64,000 bases of DNA from Candidatus Margulisiibacteriota bacterium (GTDB taxonomy: Bacteria; Margulisbacteria; WOR-1; JAKLHX01; JBAZKV01): the NCBI GenBank assembly GCA_041650635.1, contig JBAZKV010000002.1, forward strand, positions 1-64,000, given 5' to 3'. The number at the start of each line of letters is the position of its first letter. Positions within the stretch are counted from its first letter, which is position 1. The translations under genes and the position numbers were made by a program. The notes below the pieces were generated by a model. That model was not told where the DNA came from. It saw only the letters and a list, made by a program, of their open reading frames with translations, and searched no databases. Below are positions 1 through 9,913 of this stretch, piece by piece.

Positions 1-3000
1 TGGCTATACGGGTGGGGAACGCAATAGTATCTTCGGCAATAAAGTACAACCCGGAATCTCCTGCGCCAAGGTTTGAGGGTTCAGAGGCAGAATGGACGGT
101 CATGGATGAGGAACTAAGGCTTTCGTAAGTTGCCGAGGCTACTGCCTCTATCGAGGTATATTTAGAAACGGCGGCAGAGGTTGCGGCCCCGTAAGCACTG
201 TAGGCCTGCACCTTTCTTGCATACTGAGTATTAGCCGACAGGCCGCTTTCCGAAGTAGAAGTAGCTCCCGCAACCGCCAGCCTTTTTACGGCATTACTGC
301 CGTCCAATATCCTGAAACCGCTTTCATTGTCCGAAGCATCTACCCAACTGTAGTTGAACTGTGAAGTCGAGGCAGGAGCAACACTAAAGCTCTCTGGAGT
401 GCTTGGCGGCCCGTCATCAGTTGTAAATGGGACTATAGAAGACGCGGCGCCTGTCCCGTTGGCCGTTGAAACCGCCTTTACCGACCAGTAGTAATTCCGC
501 AGCGGCAGCAGCCCTGTCTTATCCAGAACGGTTTCGGTAGTGGAGGTTACGCCAAGGTTGGTGCCTGCCGCATTAGTTCCAAAACTGACCTCATATCTGT
601 TGGCGCCCGCGGATGAGCTCCAGGAAAGCCTCGCGGAACCGGCGGTAATGCTTGAGGAAGTTGGACTTGACGGCGCTGCCGGAGGAGTTGTATCCGAACC
701 TGCCGACGACAGTTCGGTTTCGGTCCCGTCAGCGTTCCTTGCTTTTGCCTTAAAGCTGTAGAGCGTGTTGGAGGAAAGGTTCTTGTAGGTCCAACTGGTC
801 GTTTTATCCCAATAAACTGTGGAGCTTGCACTGCCGTCGCTCTGCAGCCAGGTAGACCCGTTGTCCGGAGTTACCGCGTAGTCCGTCACTCTGCCCGCAG
901 GGTTGCCGTTCTCGTTCAGAGTTATGTCGCAATGGTATCCGTATATGGCATCATAGCTTCCGGCAACCGTATTGACCAAAGGCGCGGCAGCAAGCGTATA
1001 TTTGGAGCCTGCTTCCGTTGTGGATGTGACAAGACCGTCCCCGTTGCGGGCCGTGATCCTGTAGGTATATCTGGTATTTGGATTAAGCCCCGTGCTGTTC
1101 CAGGTGTTGGTCCTTATCCAGCCGCTGTTGGTGCCGCGGGTGACGTTCTGAAAATAAACGCCTGAGGACCCAAGGGAAAGGTTCTCGGGTTCGGAAGAAG
1201 AATGGACCCTCATTGAAGATGTTGTCAGGGCTTCATAGGTAGCGATCCCCGGAGGGTTTATAGCAGAATATTTCGAAGCATTGTAAAAATTTGTTTGCAC
1301 CGCATTGGCGTTTCTTGTCTTTATCCTGAAACTGTAACTGGTATTGGCAGCCAAACTATCCGTTACCCAGGTATTGGTTTTTATCCAGCCGCTATTGGTA
1401 CCTCTTGTATCATTGTAGAACCAAATCCCGGAACTCCCTAAATGAAGATTTGTCAGCGAATGCCCCACATGAGCGGTCATAGAGCCTGCGGCAAGGCTTT
1501 CAAAGGTGGCCGAAGACACCGACTCTATGGAAGTATATTTTGAAGACACTGGTAGAGTTGCAGACAGGGTCCCGTCCCCGTTCCTCGTGGTTATTTTGTA
1601 AGTGTAGGGTGTATTAGGCAGTAATCCCGTCTTGGCCCATGTATTGGTCTTTATCCAGCCGCTGTTCGAGACTGAAGCAGAAGGGCTTGTTATCTGAAAA
1701 TACATCCCTGAAGAACCGGAAGTTAAATTGCTTGGCTGGTTTGAAGAATGTATGGTGAGGCCGTTCAGTGTTATAGGCTCAAACGTGGCGGAAGCCGCTG
1801 CTTCGATCGAAGTATATTTTGATACTGCCGCCGAGGTGGAGGCGCCGTAAGAGCTGTAAGCCTGTATCTTTCTTGAGTACTGCATGTTAGCGGACAGTCC
1901 GGTCTCCGAAGTGGAGGTCGCGCCCGCAATTGCCAGCCTTTTTATCACATCGCTGCCGTCCAGTATCCTAAAGCCGCTTTCATTGTCGGAAGCATCCACC
2001 CAGGTATAGTTCAGCTGTGAAGCCGAAGCAGAATAAATGCTAAAACTCTCGGGAGTATCCGGTATGCCGTTATCGGTCGTGAAATTCGCGATAGAGGAAG
2101 GCTCTCCCGTTCCGTTGGCAGTTGAAACGGCCCTGACGAACCAGTAATACTTTTTGAGCGATGCAAGACCTGTCTTGCTCATAACCGTTTCTGTAGTGGA
2201 AAATACGCCGAGGTTTGTTCCGGCAGTGTTAGTCCCCATGCTTACTTCATACCTGTTAGCAGCCGTTACACTGTTCCAGGCAAGCCTTGCGGAATAAGCC
2301 GTTATATCGGATGAAGCAAGCCCGGAAGGTTTTGCGGGAGGGGTTGTATCCGAGCCGGCAGAGGACAAAGCCGTTTCTATGTTCTCACCGTTCCTGGCCT
2401 TTACCTTAAAAGAATAGGAAGTGTTTGCTGAAAGGGCCCTGTACTTCCAGGCGGTCGTACTCGTGCTCCAATAAGCAGTGGTCGATATCGTACCGTTGCT
2501 CTGCAGCCAATTTGTCCCATTGTCGGGACTCACCGCAAAGTAGGTGCCGGAAGGATTGCTGTTAGGATTTATCGTTATTTTGCAGTTGTAAAGGTCAGTC
2601 GAGTCGTAGGAGCCGCTCACTGTCGGCGCGGCCGGGACCGCGGCCAGTGTATATTTGGAGGCGCTGTAAAAAGAGGTTTGTAGGGAATTCCCGTTCCTCG
2701 TCAGCACCCTGAAAGAATGCAAAGTGTTGGGTGTTAGACTGCCCGTTGTCCAGGTGTTTGTTTTTATCCAACCGCTGTTGGTGCCTTTGGTGTCGTTATA
2801 AAACCATATGCCGGAGCCTCCCAGATGCAGGTTGCTTACTGAATGCCCTGCGTGCACAGTTATAGAGTTTGAGGTAACGCTTTCATATGTAGCGGAAGTG
2901 ACTTGCTCTACCGCCGAATACTTGGAACCGACCGCGTAAGCCGAGTTCAACAGGCCGTCGCCGTTGCGGGTCGTTATGGTATAGGCATAAAGCGTATTTG

Positions 3001-4790
3001 CCAGAAGCCCCGTGCTGTTCCAGGTGTTGGTCCTTATCCATCCACTATTGGTCCCCCTGGTTGTGTTTGAAAAAAGAATCCCCGAAGATCCCAGATTCAG
3101 GTTGGCCGGAGCAACGCTGGAATGTATAATCATTGAAGAAGTTGTAAATCCCTCCCAGGTGGCTGAAGTCGGCCTAATAATAGCACTATACTTTGTTCCG
3201 GCATCATAGGTCGGAGATGTTAATACCGCATCGCTGTTACGGGAAGTAATATAAAACCTGTAGTTAGTGTTTTCCGAAAGGCCGCTGCTCGTCCAGCTGT
3301 TGGTTTGAAGCCAGCCGCTGTTGGTATTCTTGGTCGAGTTGCGGAAATATACACCCGAGGAACCTGTTGTAAGATTGCTCAGGGTATTGCCGGCCCTTAT
3401 GGTTATGGCGCCTGTTGTAATACCGCTGAACACCGCCGAGGAGGGCGGCTGGATGGCGGTATAGGGGGTATACCCTGTATAGGCAGATGCCAAAACACCC
3501 GTCTGGTTGCGGAAATTAACGCTTGAAAAATATCTTGTGTTGTACGACAGCCCCGTCTTGGTCCAGTTATTCCTCTTAAGCCAGCCGCTTTTGGAGGTAT
3601 GGACCTCAAAAGAAATGCCGGTGCTCCCCAGCGCCAGGTTGGGAGGGACCGCGCTGGAATGTATAGTTAGCGCGTTTGTTGAAACAGCATCAAAGGTTGC
3701 GGCAGAAGGGGCTGCAAGCGCCGTTACGATCGAGCCGACATCAGCAACCGTTGTTACAACTCCGTCGCCGTTGCGGGCAGTTATTGTAAAACTGTAAGAG
3801 GTGTTAGCTGACAGAGAAGAACTGGTCCAGGTGTTGGTCTTTATCCAGCCGCTGTTGGTATTCTTGGTGACATTTTTGAAATAAAGGCCCGAAAGGCCTG
3901 ATGACAGGTTGGCGGGCACTGATGAGGAATGTATTTTTACCGAGGAACTCGTCAGCGCCTCAGAAGTCATGGCCGTCGGCGCCGGTACCGCAGTATACTT
4001 TGTCCCCGCATCCAGCGTCGCCGTTATCACGCCTTCGGCATTCCTAAGCGTTATCTTGAAAGCGTAAGGGGTATTGACCAGAAGCCCTGAGCTTACCCAG
4101 GTATTTGTCTTTATCCAGCCGCTGTTGGTACCTTTGGTGACATTTTGGAAATAGATCCCCGACTGGCCGAGACGAAGATTGACGGGCGCGCTCGAAGAAC
4201 GGATAGTGATGGAAGTCGTGGCTATTTCCCAGGTTGCAGCAGTTGCCGCCGCTATAGCGGTATATTTGGTCTCAGCCGCAAGTGTTGAAGTTATGGTGCC
4301 ATCGCCGTTACGCGCTGTTATCCTGAAATTATACGGCGTGTTTTGTGAAAGGCCTGTGCTTGCCCATGTATTAGTCCTTATCCAGCCGCTGTTGGTCCCG
4401 CGGGTAGTGTTCTGAAAATACACGCCCGAAGACCCGAGATTAAGGCGGGAAAAACCTCCCGAGTCGTGCACGGTCAAAGAAGTTGTCGAAGGCGTTTCAA
4501 AAGTGCAGCCCGAAGGGGTTTGTATCAAAGTATATTTGGCAACTGAATCGGAGGTCGCGGCTCCCGCCGCGTTCCAGGCCTGAACTTTTCTTGTGTACTG
4601 CGTGTTGACGGAAAGGCCTGTCTCGTACGCCGAAGTTGCTCCCGCCGCAGCTGTTTTCTTAACAACATTGCTGCCGTCCATTATCCTGAAACCGGATTCA
4701 TTTACCGAGTTGTCGGTCCAGGAATAATTGAGGCGGGTCGTGGAGTACGGGGTTATGGAAAAATCAGAAGGCGCCTGAGGCGGCGGGTCG
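1..4790 (-). repeat. FN3-type repeat array with higher-order duplication
   Basis: Four repeat types are visible. Type A (about 89 aa, with 'SGxYFxNxTxGTNSGWIKTNTW') occurs ten times; its GWI(K/R)TN segments lie near 1117, 1381, 1651, 2767, 3035, 3312, 3577, 3841, 4111 and 4380. Type D ('PDNGTNWLQSNG'), type C (classical FN3, 'ANRYEVSxGTNxAGTNLGV') and type B ('DNESGFRILDGS') follow one another as a block. The D-C-B block occurs twice, at about 2650-1820 and 1000-165, a spacing near 1.66 kb. A further type B follows the kelch region near 4750-4550. Confidence 0.85.
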
Positions 4791-7700
4791 GTCTGAGTAG
4801 AATAGTAAACCATCTTTGCCTCGGACGGAACCGCGTTGGACTGGACAGAAAGAAGATAATAGCCTTCGGGCAGGTCGCTAGGGGTCCTAAAGCTTATCGA
4901 GGTCCCGGCGCTGGCCCACTGGGCAGATGTCATGGGGTAAAGGGATTCGGTCTCGTCCAGCAAATTGTCGGAAGAAGCGAACGAACCGAAGCCTCCGGAA
5001 TTGGCGAATTGCAGATATACTCTTGGATAATTTGTGGCCGAATTGTGATAGGAGCCATTTGAAGATTCCGAGATTCCTTTTAAGCCAGTCCCTACTATAG
5101 CATACGCGGTATTAGGAACTAAGCTCTTTGGAAAACTTGAGGATCCTCCTATAGATGAAACAGAAGGTTGCATATCAGAATAGGTTGTGTAATTGTATTC
5201 TGTATATCTTGCCAATTCACAGGAGTTTAAAGCACCAGCACTGCTTCCTCCCGCCACTAGAACTCTACCGCTGGGCAAAAGAGTTGCCGTGTGATACTGT
5301 CTTGCCGTATTCATGTTGCCAGAACGACTCCAAGTGGCATTGGAAAGGTTATAAAGTTCACAAGCTGAGGAAGAATTCCAACTTATTATGCCTCCCTCCA
5401 CAAGGACATCGCCGTTTGGCAAAAGTGTTGCTGTATGATCGTACCTGCCCCAATATGTGCTCCCAGTAGTGCTCCAAGTCCCGGAGGTAGGATCATACAA
5501 CTGGCAGGAAGTTAAGGAAGTGCTGCCATTAGTTCCACCCGTTACAAGCACTTTCCCATTCAGCAACATAGTTGCCGAATGATGATAGCGTGCCGTATTC
5601 ATGCTCCCTGTAGTGCCCCAGGTCCCGGAGGTAGGATTATACAACTGGCAGGAAGATAAAACAGCTCCGCTTGCTCCCCCGATCCCTCCCGCTACAAGCA
5701 CCTTCCCATTCTGCAACAGTGTTGCTGTATGCACAGCTCTTCCCACACTTAAATTTCCAGTTGTACTCCATCTCCCGGTTGAAGGATCGTACAACTCACA
5801 GGAATTTATACGAGGGGTACTGTAATCATGGCCTCCCGCCACCAGCACTTTGCCGTTCTGCAACAGCGTTGCTGTATGATATAATCTTCCCTCATTTAAA
5901 TCTCCCGTCATTCCCCAGGTCCCGGAGGTAGGATCATACAACTCACAAGAGGTAGTATTAGCACTGATGCCGTATGCTGCTCCCCCGGCCACAAGCACTT
6001 TACCGCTGGGCAATAGCGTTGCTGTATGATTGCTTCTTCTCGTATTTAAATTTCCTGTCGGGCTCCAACTTCCGGACGAAGGATTGTACAATTCACAGGA
6101 AGTTAGATCATAAGAACTGCCCGCCCCGATCCCCCCCGCCACCAAAACTTTACCATTGGGTAATAGCGTTGCCGTATGATAATATCTTGCCGTGGACATG
6201 CCGCTTGCTACCGTCCACCCCCCCGTAGACGGGTCAAATAATTCAGAGGAGTTAAGACCGGTAAAACTGTTGCCAACATTTGCGCTGGCACCACCCACAG
6301 CAAGCACCTTTCCGCTGGGAAGAAGAGTTGTCGCAAAATAAGTCCTGGCCGTTCCCATTGAACCGGCTGAGGCCCAGGTCCCGGACGATGGGTTATAGAT
6401 CTCCGAAGAATTCAAATAACCGCTGCTCGTTGTTCCTCCGGTGATCAGGACTTTGCCGTCGGGAAGCAGCACAGAATTAGGAAAAGCTCTTGCTGTGCCC
6501 AGGTTCCCTGTCGTGGCCCAGGCGTTAGTCGTGGGATTATATCTAAAACAGGTGTTCACAACTCCGGAAGCTGTCGATCTGCCGCCTCCCACCAGCACCC
6601 GCCCGTCCGGAAGCGACACGGCAAAGTGCACTGATTTTGCCGCCGGCATGTTAGCCCCGTAGCTCCAGGCGTTGGTCGAAGGGTTATACAGCTCGCACGT
6701 GTTTAGAATTGTTCCCGCCTCGGAAGAGCCTCCCGCCAAAAGGACTTTCCCGTTGGTAAGGAGTGTAGTTGTTGAATAATATCTTTCGGTCCCGAGGCTG
6801 CGGACAGTTCCCCAGGTGCCTGTTGAAGGATTGTAAAGTTCGGAATTCTTGTTATACCTGACCCCGGTATACAGCCCGCCTACAGCAATAACGTTTCCTG
6901 TATTAAGAAGTACAAGCCCATGGATGGCCCTGGGAGTGCTCATAGAATCGGTGGCCGTCCAGATGCCGCTTGAAGGGTCATACAGTTCGCAGGAAGCCAG
7001 ATAACCCGACAGATAAAGAAATCCGCCCGAGACAAGGACTTTGCCGGTCGGAAGGAGTACAGCTGCATGGTATGCCCTTGCCCTTGTCATGTTGCCTGTA
7101 GAGCTCCAGGTGCCTGTTGATGGATCGTACAATTGGCAGGTGTTTAGATAGTCCGCCTCGGCATACGCATTATTCTTCAACCCTCCTGCAACAAGCACCT
7201 TGCCGTTGGGCAGCAGCGTTGCCGTTGCATAAACCCTGTTGGTGCTCATGCTGGCGGAGCTTCTCCACACCGGGTCTATCAGCACAGGAAATGTAAGTCC
7301 CTTTTTGTCAAAGGCTATTTCGACAGAAGCCTTGCCGCGCCCTGTTTTCTTAAGGAGGTATTTTCCTTCAACTTTTTTCCCTTCTGAATCAAAAATGACG
7401 GGCCTCGATAGCTCCATCCCTCCTAACCGCAGCTCTCCTTCGCCCGACAGTTCTATGGCTCCGTTCGTAATTTCTATCTCATTGATTATCTTTTGCCCTT
7501 TGTCCTTCCAGATAACGAACATCTCTTCGATCCCGCCGGGAAGCGGCATGTAAACAGCATCTGTTTCGGGCAGAACATTCTTATAGCAGGCTTTGCCTTC
7601 ATGCAGAACGGCCTTTGACTTTCTGTTCGAATTTTGGAGTTTAACGGAGATCTTTTCTTTGTCAGTCTTTATCAAATAACCTTTAGAGTGGTCTCTGCCA

Positions 7701-8035
7701 AGAACATACTCGACAGAACCTGCGCCGGAGCGCCCGCTCCGCTTGGCCAGCGCCTCAAGCGCCTGCTTTTCCTCGGACTTGAGCCCCTCATGGGACTCCG
7801 GGCGCGCTTCGCCAATAGAATATGTGAACCTGCTGGAGTTCTCCTCTATCCCGATGGGTGTCGGCGCCTCGAACTTGGACCTTATCTGCGGGACTGCAAA
7901 AGCTTCTGAAATGCGCTTTAAAACTGACTTGTTGCTTGGACTATTTGTTTGAGAGGCATGTGAAGAAGAAAGCAGTAACAGTAATATCACCGCCGCCAGA
8001 ATGACCGTATTCCGGATGCCGAAAGTACTTTTCAA
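1..8035 (-). CDS. Giant secreted kelch / FN3-repeat protein (3' end beyond window)
   Basis: An open frame of at least 2,678 codons runs from a TTG at 8035 off the left edge. I checked that the frame is still open at bases 1-58. The TTG follows AGGAG at 8045-8041, and an in-frame stop lies upstream. Residues 1-27 form a signal peptide (hydrophobic VILAAVILLLLLSSS). Residues 28-256 are an N-terminal region ending in a FPVLIDPVW segment often seen before secreted repeat arrays. Residues about 257-945 hold 14 kelch blades (GKVLVAGG, CELYDPSTGTW). Residues about 958-1078 form an Ig-like domain with PEGYYLLSVQ, which resembles the C-terminal domain after the galactose oxidase propeller. The rest is FN3-type repeats. 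It is probably an exported surface or adhesion protein. No galactose oxidase catalytic residues were identified, so enzyme activity should not be assumed. The cargo or anchor at the C-terminus is not visible. Confidence 0.9.
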   Translation of the reverse strand, partial: MKSTFGIRNTVILAAVILLLLLSSSHASQTNSPSNKSVLKRISEAFAVPQIRSKFEAPTPIGIEENSSRFTYSIGEARPESHEGLKSEEKQALEALAKRSGRSGAGSVEYVLGRDHSKGYLIKTDKEKISVKLQNSNRKSKAVLHEGKACYKNVLPETDAVYMPLPGGIEEMFVIWKDKGQKIINEIEITNGAIELSGEGELRLGGMELSRPVIFDSEGKKVEGKYLLKKTGRGKASVEIAFDKKGLTFPVLIDPVWRSSASMSTNRVYATATLLPNGKVLVAGGLKNNAYAEADYLNTCQLYDPSTGTWSSTGNMTRARAYHAAVLLPTGKVLVSGGFLYLSGYLASCELYDPSSGIWTATDSMSTPRAIHGLVLLNTGNVIAVGGLYTGVRYNKNSELYNPSTGTWGTVRSLGTERYYSTTTLLTNGKVLLAGGSSEAGTILNTCELYNPSTNAWSYGANMPAAKSVHFAVSLPDGRVLVGGGRSTASGVVNTCFRYNPTTNAWATTGNLGTARAFPNSVLLPDGKVLITGGTTSSGYLNSSEIYNPSSGTWASAGSMGTARTYFATTLLPSGKVLAVGGASANVGNSFTGLNSSELFDPSTGGWTVASGMSTARYYHTATLLPNGKVLVAGGIGAGSSYDLTSCELYNPSSGSWSPTGNLNTRRSNHTATLLPSGKVLVAGGAAYGISANTTSCELYDPTSGTWGMTGDLNEGRLYHTATLLQNGKVLVAGGHDYSTPRINSCELYDPSTGRWSTTGNLSVGRAVHTATLLQNGKVLVAGGIGGASGAVLSSCQLYNPTSGTWGTTGSMNTARYHHSATMLLNGKVLVTGGTNGSTSLTSCQLYDPTSGTWSTTGSTYWGRYDHTATLLPNGDVLVEGGIISWNSSSACELYNLSNATWSRSGNMNTARQYHTATLLPSGRVLVAGGSSAGALNSCELARYTEYNYTTYSDMQPSVSSIGGSSSFPKSLVPNTAYAIVGTGLKGISESSNGSYHNSATNYPRVYLQFANSGGFGSFASSDNLLDETESLYPMTSAQWASAGTSISFRTPSDLPEGYYLLSVQSNAVPSEAKMVYYSTQTDPPPQAPSDFSITPYSTTRLNYSWTDNSVNESGFRIMDGSNVVKKTAAAGATSAYETGLSVNTQYTRKVQAWNAAGAATSDSVAKYTLIQTPSGCTFETPSTTSLTVHDSGGFSRLNLGSSGVYFQNTTRGTNSGWIRTNTWASTGLSQNTPYNFRITARNGDGTITSTLAAETKYTAIAAATAATWEIATTSITIRSSSAPVNLRLGQSGIYFQNVTKGTNSGWIKTNTWVSSGLLVNTPYAFKITLRNAEGVITATLDAGTKYTAVPAPTAMTSEALTSSSVKIHSSSVPANLSSGLSGLYFKNVTKNTNSGWIKTNTWTSSSLSANTSYSFTITARNGDGVVTTVADVGSIVTALAAPSAATFDAVSTNALTIHSSAVPPNLALGSTGISFEVHTSKSGWLKRNNWTKTGLSYNTRYFSSVNFRNQTGVLASAYTGYTPYTAIQPPSSAVFSGITTGAITIRAGNTLSNLTTGSSGVYFRNSTKNTNSGWLQTNSWTSSGLSENTNYRFYITSRNSDAVLTSPTYDAGTKYSAIIRPTSATWEGFTTSSMIIHSSVAPANLNLGSSGILFSNTTRGTNSGWIRTNTWNSTGLLANTLYAYTITTRNGDGLLNSAYAVGSKYSAVEQVTSATYESVTSNSITVHAGHSVSNLHLGGSGIWFYNDTKGTNSGWIKTNTWTTGSLTPNTLHSFRVLTRNGNSLQTSFYSASKYTLAAVPAAPTVSGSYDSTDLYNCKITINPNSNPSGTYFAVSPDNGTNWLQSNGTISTTAYWSTSTTAWKYRALSANTSYSFKVKARNGENIETALSSAGSDTTPPAKPSGLASSDITAYSARLAWNSVTAANRYEVSMGTNTAGTNLGVFSTTETVMSKTGLASLKKYYWFVRAVSTANGTGEPSSIANFTTDNGIPDTPESFSIYSASASQLNYTWVDASDNESGFRILDGSDVIKRLAIAGATSTSETGLSANMQYSRKIQAYSSYGASTSAAVSKYTSIEAAASATFEPITLNGLTIHSSNQPSNLTSGSSGMYFQITSPSASVSNSGWIKTNTWAKTGLLPNTPYTYKITTRNGDGTLSATLPVSSKYTSIESVSSATFESLAAGSMTAHVGHSLTNLHLGSSGIWFYNDTRGTNSGWIKTNTWVTDSLAANTSYSFRIKTRNANAVQTNFYNASKYSAINPPGIATYEALTTSSMRVHSSSEPENLSLGSSGVYFQNVTRGTNSGWIRTNTWNSTGLNPNTRYTYRITARNGDGLVTSTTEAGSKYTLAAAPLVNTVAGSYDAIYGYHCDITLNENGNPAGRVTDYAVTPDNGSTWLQSDGSASSTVYWDKTTSWTYKNLSSNTLYSFKAKARNADGTETELSSAGSDTTPPAAPSSPTSSSITAGSARLSWSSSAGANRYEVSFGTNAAGTNLGVTSTTETVLDKTGLLPLRNYYWSVKAVSTANGTGAASSIVPFTTDDGPPSTPESFSVAPASTSQFNYSWVDASDNESGFRILDGSNAVKRLAVAGATSTSESGLSANTQYARKVQAYSAYGAATSAAVSKYTSIEAVASATYESLSSSSMTVHSASEPSNLGAGDSGLYFIAEDTIAFPTRIA
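5200..7265 (-). repeat. 14 tandem kelch-motif blades
   Basis: Fourteen copies of a roughly 148-bp (about 49-aa) unit occur here. Each has the pattern 'ELYDPSTGTW ... TARxYHTATLLPNGKVLVAGG'. The GG-containing strands lie near 7190, 7025, 6880, 6730, 6585, 6440, 6290, 6130, 5985, 5830, 5685, 5540, 5390 and 5247. Fourteen blades would fit two seven-bladed propellers. That count comes from reading the sequence, not from a structure prediction. Confidence 0.85.
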
Positions 8036-8134
8036 GAGATCTCCTAGATATCTTTTGAGCAGCTTATATATACTAATTTATATATCAGGAATTGTAAAGG
8101 GGGGTGTTTACTGTAAGCCAATGGACCAGCGGTT

Positions 8135-9913
8135 TCAGACGCTCTTGATGTGAAGCTCCTTTAACTGCTTGGGATCAACCCCGGACGGCGCCTCGGTCAG
8201 AGGGCAATAGGCGGACTGGGTCTTGGGAAAAGCGATAACATCCCTTATCGATTCGGCCCCGGCCAGCATCATTATGAACCTGTCAACACCAAGAGCAATG
8301 CCTCCGTGCGGAGGCGTGCCGTATTCAAGCGCGTCAAGGAAATACCCGAACCTTGCCCTGGTTTCTTCTTCTGATATACCCAGAAGGCGGAAGATCTTGT
8401 GCTGGATGTCGCTTCTGTGTATCCTGATGCTTCCCCCGCCGAGTTCGGTCCCGTTGAGGACCAGATCGTAGGCTTTTGCTTTTATGGCTCCCGGAGCGGT
8501 CTTGAACTTTTCTTCTATGTCGTCAAGGTCGCCCTCGGGGCTGGTGAACGGATGATGCCGCGAAGCCCATCTTTTTTCGGTCTCGCTGTATTCAAGCAGA
8601 GGAAAATCAACTATCCATAAAAAATTGAATTTTGTTTTATCGATAAGCCCCAGTTTTTTACCTAGAGACAGCCTCATAGAGCTAAGGACGCTTGAAACAT
8701 TATGGAAAGAATCTGCCCCGAATATCAAAAGGTCCCCTTCCTTGGCCTCCGCCTTATCAAGGATCCCCTTCAGCTCTTCAGCACTCAAGAACTTTACAAT
8801 CGGGCCTTTTGCTCCGTCAGCCCCAACAGTGATCCAGGCCAGTCCTTTGGCCCCACAGGTCTTTGCTTCTTCCTCAAGGGAGTCCAGCTCGCCGCGGCTA
8901 AAAGAAGCCGCCCCCTTAACATTTAGGCACTTGACCACCCCGCCGTTCTTTACCGCACCGGAAAAGACTTTGAAGCCGCAATCTTTAACTATCTCGGTAA
9001 GGTCTACCAGCTCCAGCCCGAACCTGGTATCCGGCCTGTCATTGCCGAACCGTGCCATGGACTCGTCATAGGACATTCTTTCTATTGGAAGTTTGAGGTC
9101 CGGGGCCGCAAGCCCGGCGGCTTTTAGCGAACTAAAGATCTTTGAGAGCATTCCCTCAATAAGCACGATAATATCGTCGACCGCCACGAATGACATTTCC
9201 AGGTCTATCTGAGTAAATTCGGGCTGTCTGTCGGCCCTAAGGTCCTCGTCGCGGAAGCATCTGGCTATCTGATAGTACTTTTCCAGCCCGGACATCATCA
9301 GGACCTGCTTGTACAGCTGAGGGGACTGGGGCAGCGCGTAAAACTGGCCCGGATTTACCCTGGAAGGGACCAGGTAATCCCTGGCGCCTTCGGGCGTGCT
9401 CTTGCCCAGGAACGGGGTCTCTATCTCCAGAAAACCGTTCCCGTCAAGATAGTCCGAAGCCGCCTTAAGCACTTTGTGGCGGAGAACAAGATTGTCTTTC
9501 ATAAAGTCTTTGCGCAGGTCAAGATACCTGTATTTAAGCCTTGTGTTCTCGTCCACATGCTGGGTAGGGTCGGCTATTTCAAAGGCCGGCGTTTTTGCCG
9601 TGTTCAGTATCTCGATCGCGGACGGCTCTATCTCTATCTCGCCGGTGGGGATGTTCTTATTTACGCTCTCAGGAGCTCTGGCCACGACTTTCCCGCTGAC
9701 GCAGACAACATATTCGCTTCTTAGTTTTTCCGCCGTAGAATGGGTCAGCCGGTCCTTGCTGTCAAACACTATCTGGACCAGTCCCGATCTGTCCCTCAGG
9801 TCTATGAAGATGAGGTTGCCGTGGTCCCTCCTCCTGTGGACCCAGCCGCAGACCGATACTTCCGTTCCGATCCGGGCTTTGCTCATACTTCCGCAGCCGT
9901 GGGTTCTTTTCAT
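8135..9913 (-). CDS. aspS: Aspartyl-tRNA synthetase
   Basis: This 592-aa class II synthetase charges tRNA-Asp with aspartate. The N-terminal OB-fold anticodon-binding domain is at about residues 1-110 ([20 protein letters not shown]). The catalytic core follows, with motif 2 ([20 protein letters not shown]) and motif 3 near the C-terminus ([13 protein letters not shown]). The bacterial GAD insertion is present between them. The length is typical of bacterial AspRS. Its start overlaps the hisS stop by 4 nt (ATGA), so it is translationally coupled as the last gene of purM-hisS-aspS. Whether it also charges tRNA-Asn cannot be judged here. Confidence 0.97.
   Translation of the reverse strand: MKRTHGCGSMSKARIGTEVSVCGWVHRRRDHGNLIFIDLRDRSGLVQIVFDSKDRLTHSTAEKLRSEYVVCVSGKVVARAPESVNKNIPTGEIEIEPSAIEILNTAKTPAFEIADPTQHVDENTRLKYRYLDLRKDFMKDNLVLRHKVLKAASDYLDGNGFLEIETPFLGKSTPEGARDYLVPSRVNPGQFYALPQSPQLYKQVLMMSGLEKYYQIARCFRDEDLRADRQPEFTQIDLEMSFVAVDDIIVLIEGMLSKIFSSLKAAGLAAPDLKLPIERMSYDESMARFGNDRPDTRFGLELVDLTEIVKDCGFKVFSGAVKNGGVVKCLNVKGAASFSRGELDSLEEEAKTCGAKGLAWITVGADGAKGPIVKFLSAEELKGILDKAEAKEGDLLIFGADSFHNVSSVLSSMRLSLGKKLGLIDKTKFNFLWIVDFPLLEYSETEKRWASRHHPFTSPEGDLDDIEEKFKTAPGAIKAKAYDLVLNGTELGGGSIRIHRSDIQHKIFRLLGISEEETRARFGYFLDALEYGTPPHGGIALGVDRFIMMLAGAESIRDVIAFPKTQSAYCPLTEAPSGVDPKQLKELHIKSV

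Noticed and set aside
5155..6228. Plus-strand ORFs across the kelch region, Cys- and Leu-rich
   Set aside because: They repeat with the kelch period and are antisense reflections of the minus-strand gene.
1..7265. Regularly spaced near-identical segments (about 148 and 268 bp) that could suggest a CRISPR or satellite array
   Set aside because: They keep one long reading frame and encode kelch and FN3 repeats; units are too long and spacers are not unique.
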